The translations under genes and the position numbers were made by a program. From contig JBJLGL010000011.1 of the NCBI GenBank assembly GCA_045564915.1, positions 1 through 64,000 of the forward strand: 64,000 nucleotides of DNA. Direction: 5' to 3'. How positions within the stretch are numbered: position 1 is the first letter of the stretch; each line of letters opens with the position of its first letter. Positions 43,811 through 52,026 of the stretch are shown here, one piece after another. Under the pieces are notes generated by a model. That model ran no database searches, had not been told where the DNA came from, and saw only the letters and a program-made list of their open reading frames with translations. The DNA is from JAQWRV01 sp045564915 (GTDB taxonomy: Bacteria > Pseudomonadota > Alphaproteobacteria > Rhodospirillales > Rhodospirillaceae).

Positions 43811-45463
43811 ATGCACGATGGTGTTCTGGGTATGCTACAAAGTCTGCTTGGTCCGGATGGTGTGGTAACAGACCCAGCAGAGCTGGCCTATTACGCGACT
43901 GACATTTCTGGGGAAGGTGACGTAGTTCCATTGTGCGTCATTAAGCCCATAGCGGTAGATCAATTGTGTCAGGCAGTATCTATTGCCAACGGCCTTGGGT
44001 TACCTCTTGTGCCGCGAGGTGGCGGCATGTCGTACACTCAAGGTTATATTCCTGAAACGTCTAATACAATAATGGTGGACCTAACGGGTCTTAACCACAT
44101 CGAAGAAATCAACGAAGGAGATATGTATGTTACCGTCCAAGCTGGTTGTACTTGGGCGAGCTTATACGATGAATTAAAAGAACGGGGACTTCGTACACCT
44201 TTTTTTGGACCTCTGTCCGGTATGATTTCCACTGTTGGTGGTGCGGCGAGTAATAACGCTACCTTCTTCGGTTCCGGCATCTATGGCTCAATGAATGAAG
44301 CTGTGCTAGGGCTCGATGTAGTTATGGCTGATGGCTCTTTGCTAGAAACCGGAGCTGCAGCAGCAGATGGGCGCCCTCCGTTTCAACGGTCATTTGGGCC
44401 AGACATGACGGGTTTATTTATCGGGGATTGCGGGGCTTTTGGCATAAAAGCCCGGGTGACACTCAGGCTTATAACTTTACCTGTATTCGAGGATTACCTG
44501 TCATTTTCCTATGATAGCATTGAAGATATTGCCGAAGCTCATATTGCCCTAGCTAAGGAAAATGTAGCTGCAGAGCAGTGGGGTATTGATCCCGTGGGTA
44601 ATCAACACTTGGCTGCTAAGGGGTTTGATTTTCTTGAAGGCGTTGGTTTTGTCAAAGATGTGGCAGCGGCCTCCAAGGGCGTAGTTCAGACTCTTCGATC
44701 GGTTGGTAAAATGGTGGTCTCTGGACAGCGCGCTATAGACCGCTCAGGTTATGCCCTCCACGTCGTGGTTGAGGGTGTGGATGAGCGAGATATAGTATGG
44801 AAATTGGATCGAGTGCGTCGCACATGTGGCCCAACAGCTATACGTGAACTACCCAATATAATTCCCAAGGTGACCCGCGCTAAACCATTCCGTCAAATCA
44901 GGGCACTGCTTGGGCCAGAAGGAGAAAATTGGCTGCCTGTCCATGGCCGTTTTCCTCTGTCACGGGCAACAGAAGTTTCAGCTGTCACCGATGAATACTT
45001 TGCTCGCCATGAAGATCTTTTAGCTAAACACAAAATCACTTTCTCCTATCTCACAAGCTCTACCGCAAATGCCTTTCTTATAGAACCCATGTTCTACTGG
45101 AAAGATCGGTTACATCCGTTTCATTTACGTCATGTTACTGATAGCCAAAAAGCCAAGTATTCCGCAATTTCAGAAAACCGAGAAACCAGAGAACAGGTCA
45201 TGAAACTACGGCGTGATCTTGCTGGTTTGTGGGATACATTCGGCGCGAGCCATGATCAGATGGGCCGTCATTATTCCTATGCTAGTCAGCTATCATCTGC
45301 CGCGCGATCATCCATCATTGCAGTTAAGGCGGCTCTTGATCCCAAGGGCCTCATGAATCCAGGTGTACTTCAACTAACAGGCCAGGGCGATGGCATCAAA
45401 AAGATGACCAAGTTTCCAGAGTTTCCACAGGATCTTTTGAGAGATAAAAGAAATGTAATTTAG
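43811..45463 (+). CDS. FAD-linked oxidase (PCMH/VAO type)
   Basis: 550 aa, 49 bases after livF, with a GGAAGAAG site before the ATG. N-terminal PCMH-type FAD domain: DQLCQAVSIANGLGLPLVPRGGGMSYTQGY, MVDLTGLNHIEEI, VTVQAGCTWASLYDELKERGLRTPFFGPLSG and TVGGAASNNA. The His that forms covalent 8-alpha-FAD in some members is not evident (GGGMSYTQ). The C-terminal half is a VAO/GlcD-type cap (DPKGLMNPGVLQ at the end). Relatives oxidise lactate, glycolate, phenolic alcohols or cresols. The last gene of the transport block, it may act on the imported compound. Cytoplasmic by sequence. Confidence 0.88.
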   Translation: MHDGVLGMLQSLLGPDGVVTDPAELAYYATDISGEGDVVPLCVIKPIAVDQLCQAVSIANGLGLPLVPRGGGMSYTQGYIPETSNTIMVDLTGLNHIEEINEGDMYVTVQAGCTWASLYDELKERGLRTPFFGPLSGMISTVGGAASNNATFFGSGIYGSMNEAVLGLDVVMADGSLLETGAAAADGRPPFQRSFGPDMTGLFIGDCGAFGIKARVTLRLITLPVFEDYLSFSYDSIEDIAEAHIALAKENVAAEQWGIDPVGNQHLAAKGFDFLEGVGFVKDVAAASKGVVQTLRSVGKMVVSGQRAIDRSGYALHVVVEGVDERDIVWKLDRVRRTCGPTAIRELPNIIPKVTRAKPFRQIRALLGPEGENWLPVHGRFPLSRATEVSAVTDEYFARHEDLLAKHKITFSYLTSSTANAFLIEPMFYWKDRLHPFHLRHVTDSQKAKYSAISENRETREQVMKLRRDLAGLWDTFGASHDQMGRHYSYASQLSSAARSSIIAVKAALDPKGLMNPGVLQLTGQGDGIKKMTKFPEFPQDLLRDKRNVI

Positions 45464-45846
45464 TAAATATTCTAAGAATATGGATGTCTACTTATGGAGC
45501 ACAGTATATCGTATTCAGACCTTAGACCCCCTAGCTCTATGTACCCTTAAGCTTGCCGACTCAGGTAGGCATGAACAATCCCTATAAAGTAGTTTCTTAG
45601 CTAGCCATAACCTGGGTACGGAGGTTATGTAGGTGCTTTTATAATGCTGGCAAAGATTCTGATAAGCGTGACCACCAGTTTCTGGGGACGCGTTTTCAAA
45701 CTTCCAAGATATTTGTTTATTTTTGCATGCACCAATAACCTGATTTTGTGACAAGATACTGGGCTGTCTAATGATTGGGTAATCCATTATTTTCTCGCGA
45801 GCCATATACCTTTTCAGGTATGGCAGCGAACCAAATGGGGTAGGGC
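45464..45846. other. 383-bp intergenic region before the flavin monooxygenase
   Basis: No gene I can support. A minus-strand frame at 45515-45805 is open for 96 codons but has no family resemblance and an ordinary random look. A small hairpin (45802-45823) lies just before the monooxygenase start. No clear terminator for the preceding operon. Confidence 0.55.
45802..45823 (+). promoter_or_regulatory. hairpin just upstream of the monooxygenase start
   Basis: ATACCT, TTTC, AGGTAT form a 6-bp stem (45806-45821), flanked outside by CCAT and GGC, which pair further if two bases bulge. It ends about 24 bases before ATG 45847. Operator or 5'-UTR stem; no T-run, so not a terminator. Confidence 0.3.
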
Positions 45847-47082
45847 ATGGCTGAGCAAGACCAAGTTTTAGTTGCGGGAGGTGGACCGGTGGGTATGATC
45901 ACTGCGTTGCGTCTCGCACAAATGGACATTCCGGTTGTAGTATTTGATGCTTTGGCGGAAACACCAACAGCACATCGGGCAGCTACCACCCATTCTTCCA
46001 CTCTTGATCTTTTGGATACGGTTGGCATTGCTGATGAGGTGATTAAACAAGGGCTTGTTGCACGGTACTTTCAGTATAGGTATCGCCGAACTAACGAGAT
46101 ATTTGCGGAGTTTGATTTTGGTCGTATAGCTGATGAGACTAATCACCCCTATGCTGTTCAATTGGAGCAGCACAAGACAGTCGCTATAGCCCTAGCGGCA
46201 GCGCAGAAGTTTCCACACTTTCAGTTTCTACGCGAGCATGAAGTGACTGAGGTGTGCAACGGCAATGATCATATTGAAGTGACGGTGAGAGGCCCCCACG
46301 GTGAGGATATGCTATGGCGCGGACGTTACCTAATTGGATGCGATGGAGGTCGTTCTACCGTTCGTAAATCACAGGGTATAGAGTTCCCAGGCTTCACCTG
46401 GGAAGAGCGCTTTATTATTGTTGCCTCATACTTTGACTATGAAGCTGCGGATAATTATCGCTATCGTAATTATCTAGCTGACCCAGATATGTGGTGCTCA
46501 GTATTCAAAATACCTGGGCCGAATGTCCCGGAAAATAAGAACGGTATGTGGCGCAACCTGTTCCCTGTTGTGACCCAAGGCGCCGAAGAATTGGTCGAAT
46601 CGGAGAATTACATTAGGGGCATGATTAACGATTGCTTCCCCTTTGCCAAGAACTTGGAAATCGTTCATCGTAATGTCTATACCGTTCACCAGCGAGTAGC
46701 AGAGAGTTTTTACAAGGGGCGGGTAGTGCTGGCCGGGGATTCAGGCCATGTAAACAACCCTCTCGGAGGCATGGGTATGAATTCGGGTGTGGCTGATGGC
46801 CTAAATTTAGCTGAAAAAATCGGCCAGATATGGCGAGGTAAATTAAAGGACGATCAAGCTTTGTTTGCGAAGTATGACCGTCAGCGTCGCCCGTTGGCGC
46901 AGAAGTATGTGCAAGCACAATCCATACAGAACAAGGAAACTCTACAAGCCAAGGATCCAGCTAAGGCTACTCAACGTTTTGAAGAATTGCGCAAGACATC
47001 GGAAGACCCGGTGCGGCACAAATCATTTCTTATGAATGCTTCGCTCATCAATATGGTGCGTGAGGCTGATGCAATTAGCTAA
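45847..47082 (+). CDS. FAD-dependent aromatic-ring monooxygenase
   Basis: 411 aa. Class A flavoprotein hydroxylase: the N-terminal FAD motif VAGGGPVGMITALRLAQMDIPVVVFD (residues 8-33), the GCDGGRSTVRKSQGIEFPG motif (DG segment binding NADPH and FAD), and the second FAD motif GRVVLAGDSGHVNNPLGGMGMNSGVADGLNLAEKI. It is about 140 residues shorter than MhpA/phenol-hydroxylase types and lacks their C-terminal thioredoxin-like domain. It would hydroxylate an aromatic acid using NAD(P)H and oxygen. It sits alone after the oxidase, probably under its own promoter but with a related role. Confidence 0.9.
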   Translation: MAEQDQVLVAGGGPVGMITALRLAQMDIPVVVFDALAETPTAHRAATTHSSTLDLLDTVGIADEVIKQGLVARYFQYRYRRTNEIFAEFDFGRIADETNHPYAVQLEQHKTVAIALAAAQKFPHFQFLREHEVTEVCNGNDHIEVTVRGPHGEDMLWRGRYLIGCDGGRSTVRKSQGIEFPGFTWEERFIIVASYFDYEAADNYRYRNYLADPDMWCSVFKIPGPNVPENKNGMWRNLFPVVTQGAEELVESENYIRGMINDCFPFAKNLEIVHRNVYTVHQRVAESFYKGRVVLAGDSGHVNNPLGGMGMNSGVADGLNLAEKIGQIWRGKLKDDQALFAKYDRQRRPLAQKYVQAQSIQNKETLQAKDPAKATQRFEELRKTSEDPVRHKSFLMNASLINMVREADAIS

Positions 47083-47342
47083 AACGATAGGAAGGTGGCT
47101 CACTTGGGACATAAAGACTAATAATAAAATACTCAATAGAATTACTTTTCTAGCTTCTCTTATTGAGGTCTCTAATCAACATAAAAAAGGCGGTAGCTGC
47201 TAAATACTTATAACTATGCCCTAATATGCCGTACGGATTTTTGTTCGAAGTGTCGGCTTCCTGAATTCAGTGGCAAAAACAGATAAGATTTTGATTGCCG
47301 TTTTTTCTTGGGATCTTTCCCATTACTGCATTAGAGTCTGAT

Positions 47343-48152
47343 ATGTTTTTCTTTCCATATCGTGATGATAATCCTCATAATACAACCCCTATCGTCACTT
47401 GGTGTCTGATCGCACTATGCGTGATTATATTCTTGTGGCAGCAGGGATTGGACTCGCAAGCGGCCAGGCTAGCAGTGCTGTCCTACGGCATTATTCCGGC
47501 AGACCTTTTCGGTCTTGCTGAAATAGATCCTATGATTGCACCTCTGCCAGCCTGGATGACTATTGTCACATCCATGTTTTTACATGGCGGTTGGATGCAC
47601 TTACTTGGTAACATGCTGTATCTTTGGATATTCGGAGATAATGTAGAGGCCTCTATGGGTCGTCTGCGTTTTATCTTGTTTTATCTGAGTTGTGGAGCTG
47701 TTGCGGCGCTTGCGCAGAGTGTTGCCACACCTTCCTCGACCATACCGATGATTGGTGCGTCCGGCGCCATAGCTGGTGTTGCCGGCGCCTATCTAATGCT
47801 GTACCCGCATGCGAACATTCGTGTTTTTTTCATATTCATAATTTTCTTCACTGTAATGAATGTCCCAGCATGGATTGTACTTGGTCTATGGTTCGTCGGA
47901 CAGGTTCTGAGTCAAGCTGCCTCAGTCACTGGTCAAGGGGGTGTTGCCTTTTTGGCTCATATCAGTGGATTTATAGCTGGGGCGATTTTGATTTTTAAAC
48001 TGCGCTTACCCGATGTACCTATGTTTAGCAGACCGCTCACGCGCGCCTTTACCCGTCAGCATGCCCGTATCGTTGCGCCCCGGGCGTCGTCGCGCAGAAG
48101 TGGCGGTAGTGTCCCTCCATCTGGACCTAGCTCGAAAGGCCCATGGAATTAG
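47343..48152 (+). CDS. rhomboid-family intramembrane serine protease
   Basis: 269 aa from ATG 47343; an in-frame start 16 codons upstream lacks a ribosome-binding site and would lengthen the usual short N-terminus. Six membrane helices. The catalytic dyad is Ser140 (GASGAIAGVAGAY) and His206 (AHISGFIAG), with the oxyanion-side HGGWMHLLGN (His86, Asn90). The N-terminus MFFFPYRDDNP and W-R region are typical of alphaproteobacterial rhomboids of this size. It cuts membrane proteins within the bilayer. The tail is Ser/Pro/Arg-rich and cytoplasmic. Single gene, convergent with the PhyH gene. Confidence 0.92.
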   Translation: MFFFPYRDDNPHNTTPIVTWCLIALCVIIFLWQQGLDSQAARLAVLSYGIIPADLFGLAEIDPMIAPLPAWMTIVTSMFLHGGWMHLLGNMLYLWIFGDNVEASMGRLRFILFYLSCGAVAALAQSVATPSSTIPMIGASGAIAGVAGAYLMLYPHANIRVFFIFIIFFTVMNVPAWIVLGLWFVGQVLSQAASVTGQGGVAFLAHISGFIAGAILIFKLRLPDVPMFSRPLTRAFTRQHARIVAPRASSRRSGGSVPPSGPSSKGPWN

Positions 48153-48197
48153 GTAATGTTTACAAACGGTGCGATTTGGAAAACTGAGGAACTATTA

Positions 48198-49367
48198 TTA
48201 AGTCACTAAGGTTTGGTTGGATTGGTGGCTGATCCGGAGCATGACCATCTGCTGTGCATAGCCCACAGCCTTTTTCCAACTAGCCAATTTTAGCTTATCA
48301 AATCTCGATCGATCGAATAATTGGTGATGCGCCGAGAATTCGCGGTGACGTTCGACTAATCCATAAAGACGTTCGAATAGGCTCCTAGCAGTGAGGGAAT
48401 CACCAGATCGTTTCGCGTGCTCAATTTGGAAGCAAAGGCTAATTATTAGGCCGTCTTCCCGTAAGCGAGCGCCCGTGCCAGAAATGAGGTTATAGATGTT
48501 TTCTGCATCGGTCTGGCCACGTGAAAATGGTTTGAGACGCTTCGATGTCTGTGTCTGAGTATAAAACTTTATATAAAGGTCCACCGCCTCACTTACAGCC
48601 CCGTAGTCAAAAAAGATAGCATTACGCGGACCTGGCGGAGGTAGGAACTGCGCAGGGTCCTCTTGTGCTAAAGCCTCTTCTTTGCTCGGATGTAAACAAC
48701 GGTCAGGGTTATTTCCAAGCCGTTTAGCCCCGGCTCCGTGAATGAGTCCGAGATTCCAGATTACCAGATCGCCTGGTTGTGTTGGCACCATCTCGATAAA
48801 ATGCTCTGCCCTGGATGGATGTGTCGACGCTTGTGGAGCCACTGCAGCACTGAAAGCGTCAGAATCTGACATATCAAATCTGTCAGTCCAAAGGTGAGAT
48901 CCAGGAACCACCCTCACACTGCCGCTATTTGCTGTATAGTCCTGCATGTAAATGGCAAATCGGTAAGCTGGGAAAGGAGTCTTTCCATCTTGCTTTGGAT
49001 AACCGCTTAGAGCATCTGGGCGCCCAGCAGCGTCGGAATGTAAGGCAGTGTATGGTGTGGTTGTCAGTGGCCCGATCTCGTTCTCAAAGTTTATACTTCC
49101 GTTTGCATAGTACACTAGCTCTTGCTTGAGAAGTGCATGCGCTATTTTCAACACTCGTGGGTCTGCCACCAGCCAGTTTAAGGCTGGGCAGCTTAATGGG
49201 TCTGGTGTTATTGCTCCAAAATGTTGGTTTGTCTCTACCAGCCCAAGTCTGATCTGATTCATCTCTTCAGGGTTAAAAAAATTCTTTACAAGACAGAAAC
49301 CGTATAAACCGCAGGTCTGCGTAATGGCTTCAAGGTCGATCGCTCTTACTTTGTATGGCCACGTCAC
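48198..49367 (-). CDS. phytanoyl-CoA dioxygenase (PhyH) family protein
   Basis: 389 aa from a GTG start at 49367. The double-stranded beta-helix Fe(II)/2-oxoglutarate core spans about residues 15-230: GLYGFCLVKNFFNPEEMNQIR at the start, the HxD metal pair in ALHSDAAGRP, PGSHLW after the strand, and the distal His in GDLVIWNLGLIHGAG. The C-terminal 120 residues are helical and specific to this group. PhyH proteins hydroxylate CoA esters, halogenate or modify small molecules; the target here is unknown. The upstream 164 bases contain a TATAAT word but on the wrong strand. Confidence 0.82.
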   Translation of the reverse strand: MTWPYKVRAIDLEAITQTCGLYGFCLVKNFFNPEEMNQIRLGLVETNQHFGAITPDPLSCPALNWLVADPRVLKIAHALLKQELVYYANGSINFENEIGPLTTTPYTALHSDAAGRPDALSGYPKQDGKTPFPAYRFAIYMQDYTANSGSVRVVPGSHLWTDRFDMSDSDAFSAAVAPQASTHPSRAEHFIEMVPTQPGDLVIWNLGLIHGAGAKRLGNNPDRCLHPSKEEALAQEDPAQFLPPPGPRNAIFFDYGAVSEAVDLYIKFYTQTQTSKRLKPFSRGQTDAENIYNLISGTGARLREDGLIISLCFQIEHAKRSGDSLTARSLFERLYGLVERHREFSAHHQLFDRSRFDKLKLASWKKAVGYAQQMVMLRISHQSNQTLVT

Positions 49368-49531
49368 TTTTCAATCCATATTTTCTGTCAAGTAGGATCT
49401 CAATCCCATGATATACTTGGACTTATAATCTTTAATGAGACAATCACCCTTGTTCTTTTATGCTAGGCCATGAACACAATATTGCCAATGTTGCTGTAGT
49501 TGGGAAATTTGAGTGATATATACCGAGCCTA

Positions 49532-50506
49532 CTAGTGATTCTTGTAGTGGCGTGCACGCGGATGTGAATCTTCATATACAGCGCGTAGCTTTGACTCATC
49601 TACGGCAGTGTAACGTTGCGTAGTTGAGAGAGAGGAATGCCCTAACAACTCCTGGATCGTCCGGAGATCACCACCGTTGGCTAACAAGTGTGTAGCGAAG
49701 CTGTGTCTCAGCGCGTGCGGCGTTGCTGTATCATCCAGGCCTAGCTTGGCGCGGATTTTTCGTAATTGCCGCTGCACGACCCCGGGGTTTAGACGCGCGC
49801 CTCTGCTGCCAACGAATAAGGGCCCGGTAGTGCTTAATCCAAAGGGGCATGAGTTTAGGTATTCATCGATGGCATCGAAGACGACGGGCAGCACTGGCAC
49901 TACCCTCTGCTTATTACCCTTACCAATAACTTTGAGAGTGCCATTTGCTTTACGGTCTTTGCCAAAGTCGCTCACTAATAAACCTAAAGCCTCGCCAATA
50001 CGCAGGCCGCTGCCATAGAGTAACAGCATAATTGCTATATCCCGCTTCGCCAACCAGGGCTCTTTTTGCAACTCACCTGCTATTTTAATAGTCGCTAAGG
50101 CATCATCTGGAGTCATAGCTTTGGGAATAATCTTAGGTATTCTTGGCGTTTGGAGGGCATCAATGGCCGGGTTGTGCACCAAGCTATTACGATCTAGGAA
50201 ACGAAAAAAATTCCGGACTGTACTTAGGCCACGCGCGATTGAAGTGCGCGCTAGGCCTTGAGTATTCCTTCGGGCGAGGTAACTGCGAAAATCGGAAGGT
50301 GTAAGTTGTTTTAATTCATTCAATGTGGGCTCGCCACCAAGATGCTCCGATAGAAAAACAAAAAAAGTGGCGAGGTCGCGACGGTAAGCGTCAATGGTGT
50401 TGGCGGAAGCTCTTCGCTCATTCCCCAGCCAGCGGCCCCATTCAGATATAGCTTTCTGAACGTCTTCTCCTGCGTGGAATATAATTAACTTTGGTCTGGC
50501 CACCAC
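49532..50506 (-). CDS. xerC: site-specific tyrosine recombinase
   Basis: 324 aa from GTG 50506, overlapping the DUF484 gene by 22 bases. N-terminal SAM-like core-binding domain (about 20-110) and a C-terminal catalytic domain with all key residues: Arg169 (GSGLRIGEAL), Lys196, His264 and Arg267 (PHALRHSFATHLL), His290 (LLGHSSLSTTQRYT) and the nucleophile Tyr299. XerC with XerD resolves chromosome dimers at dif. The DUF484-xerC pairing and the neighbouring core genes argue for the housekeeping recombinase rather than an integrase. Confidence 0.93.
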   Translation of the reverse strand: MVARPKLIIFHAGEDVQKAISEWGRWLGNERRASANTIDAYRRDLATFFVFLSEHLGGEPTLNELKQLTPSDFRSYLARRNTQGLARTSIARGLSTVRNFFRFLDRNSLVHNPAIDALQTPRIPKIIPKAMTPDDALATIKIAGELQKEPWLAKRDIAIMLLLYGSGLRIGEALGLLVSDFGKDRKANGTLKVIGKGNKQRVVPVLPVVFDAIDEYLNSCPFGLSTTGPLFVGSRGARLNPGVVQRQLRKIRAKLGLDDTATPHALRHSFATHLLANGGDLRTIQELLGHSSLSTTQRYTAVDESKLRAVYEDSHPRARHYKNH

Positions 50507-51219
50507 CGTGCTACAGCGTAGCGCACGACTTCGGCGAGAAAGCCGAGCAACTCCGTTCCCTGGTCGAATGAAAAATACCCTTCGTCTCTGCTCCCTACAG
50601 CAAACACACCTAATGGCATATTACCCATTGGTTCCAATCTAACCAAAGCATCGGAAGCCACCAACCCCTCTGCAGCGCCATAGAGCGCCGTCCCGCCATC
50701 GGCTTTGGTGCGCAGGCGCTTCGGCTCTCCTGAACCAACCAGCATGTCCACTGTGCCCGGTGTAAGAATACGCAGCGCAGAATCTACACCAGGCGGTACC
50801 CCTTCATCTTGTGGGTTAACCTCAATGCCAATAGCTGCGGCATCGACGCCGAGGTAAAGGGGTACTTCTTCCGCTAGAAATCGTCCTAGAGCTTGAAAGT
50901 CTTTAACACCCAGAATGGCTAAGGCACAGTCATGAGTTTTTCCTAAGATTGACATATTTGAGCGTGTAGTTGTCACTAGGTGTGCACTGGATGCTTTCAA
51001 CTCATCTACTTGACGCCTTAGTCGCTGCACGACAAAGCGCTGCATATCAACAACGGTTTCAGAATCAAAACGACGGTCTGGTGTAAGATCAGACAGCAGC
51101 TTGGGATTGTTCAGAAGCAATTTAGGGTGAGATTTGAGGTACTCAAGCACCTGTACTTCCGTCAAAAGGTCCTGTGACTTTTTGGCCGCAGTCTTATCAT
51201 CTGAGGTTGATTCGGTCAT
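50485..51219 (-). CDS. DUF484 family protein
   Basis: 244 aa. DUF484 N-terminal signature LTEVQVLEYLKSHPKLLLNNPKLLSDL, then VDMQRFVVQRLRRQVDELKASSAHLV, which forms a coiled-coil, and a GAF-like C-terminal domain ending VRYAVARWW. The family is consistently encoded just before xerC in proteobacteria, as here, with a 22-base overlap. Function not established; a GAF-like sensory role is inferred. Its ATG is 39 bases from the fsa stop codon. Confidence 0.9.
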   Translation of the reverse strand: MTESTSDDKTAAKKSQDLLTEVQVLEYLKSHPKLLLNNPKLLSDLTPDRRFDSETVVDMQRFVVQRLRRQVDELKASSAHLVTTTRSNMSILGKTHDCALAILGVKDFQALGRFLAEEVPLYLGVDAAAIGIEVNPQDEGVPPGVDSALRILTPGTVDMLVGSGEPKRLRTKADGGTALYGAAEGLVASDALVRLEPMGNMPLGVFAVGSRDEGYFSFDQGTELLGFLAEVVRYAVARWWPDQS

Positions 51220-51257
51220 TAACGCCTTATCCCTAGAAAGCCAATATTATGGGCCAA

Positions 51258-51911
51258 CTATAGAATTGATTGTTTGGTTTTGGACCAGTCATCCAGAAAA
51301 GCTTTCAGGCCTTTGTCAGTTAACGGGTGCTGATACAATTGGCGGAGGGTCTTGGGTGGCATGGTAGCTACGTGGGCGCCTATGCGTGCCGCCTCTACCA
51401 CATGCATTGGGCTCCGGATGGAAGCCACCAGGACCTGTGTCTGATAATTGTAGTTGGCGTATATTTCGCAAATCTCACCAATGAGTCCCATGCCGTCGGC
51501 TCCAATGTCGTCAAGACGACCGACAAATGGAGAAATAAAGGTTGCTCCTGCCTTGGCCGCAAGTAGAGCTTGTGCAGGCGAAAAGCAAAGAGTCACGTTT
51601 ACCATGGTACCATCTTCAGTGAGTACTTTGCAGGCTTTTAGGCCATCAGGAATCAGAGGGACTTTGATGGCAACGTGATCTGCAATTTTGCGCAGCACTT
51701 CTGCTTCTTTAATCATTGTTGGAAAGTCGGTAGCCGTCACTTCTGCACTCACTGGGCCCTTAACCACCTCGCAAATCTCTTTGATTAGCTCTATAAAAGA
51801 CTTGCCCGAAGCCGCGGCCAATGAGGGATTTGTGGTGACTCCATCGACCATACCGGTGGCGGCCAATTCCTTAATTTCTTCTGTATCTGCAGTATCAATA
51901 AAAAATTTCAT
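51258..51911 (-). CDS. fsa: transaldolase/fructose-6-phosphate aldolase-like
   Basis: 217 aa, the short TalC/FSA subfamily. It opens MKFFIDTADTEEIKEL and has the phosphate-loop DGVTTNPSLAAASG; the Schiff-base Lys83 lies in HVAIKVPLI, and TLCFSPAQALLAAKAGATFISPFVGRLDD matches the barrel core. In this lineage the gene usually supplies transaldolase activity of the pentose phosphate pathway; FSA activity is the alternative. Divergent from priA with a 115-bp region that holds an inverted repeat. Confidence 0.93.
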   Translation of the reverse strand: MKFFIDTADTEEIKELAATGMVDGVTTNPSLAAASGKSFIELIKEICEVVKGPVSAEVTATDFPTMIKEAEVLRKIADHVAIKVPLIPDGLKACKVLTEDGTMVNVTLCFSPAQALLAAKAGATFISPFVGRLDDIGADGMGLIGEICEIYANYNYQTQVLVASIRSPMHVVEAARIGAHVATMPPKTLRQLYQHPLTDKGLKAFLDDWSKTKQSIL

Positions 51912-51939
51912 AATTAGCCCTGGGGTACCCTTTCATCAT

Positions 51940-51970
51940 ATATGAGGTCTTGGTAGGAAACACCTCATAT
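51940..51970. promoter_or_regulatory. 9-bp inverted repeat between fsa and priA
   Basis: ATATGAGGT (51940-51948) and ACCTCATAT (51962-51970), perfect arms with a 13-base spacer, 29 bases upstream of the fsa ATG. Arm centres are 22 bases apart, two helical turns, as for a dimeric regulator. A weaker GGTCA/TGACC pair lies nearer priA (51997-52018). Confidence 0.45.
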
Positions 51971-52026
51971 TAGCTTTACTGGAACTCTAACTATAAGGTC
52001 AGTCCATATGATATGACCAGTGCACC

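Noticed and set aside
45515..45805. A 96-codon minus-strand reading frame as a gene
   Set aside because: No family resemblance, no neighbour in that direction to join, and the composition is like intergenic DNA.
49532..50506. XerC-like recombinase as a sign of an integrated element
   Set aside because: It overlaps DUF484 in the usual core-genome order and has no attachment-site repeats, transposase or phage genes nearby.
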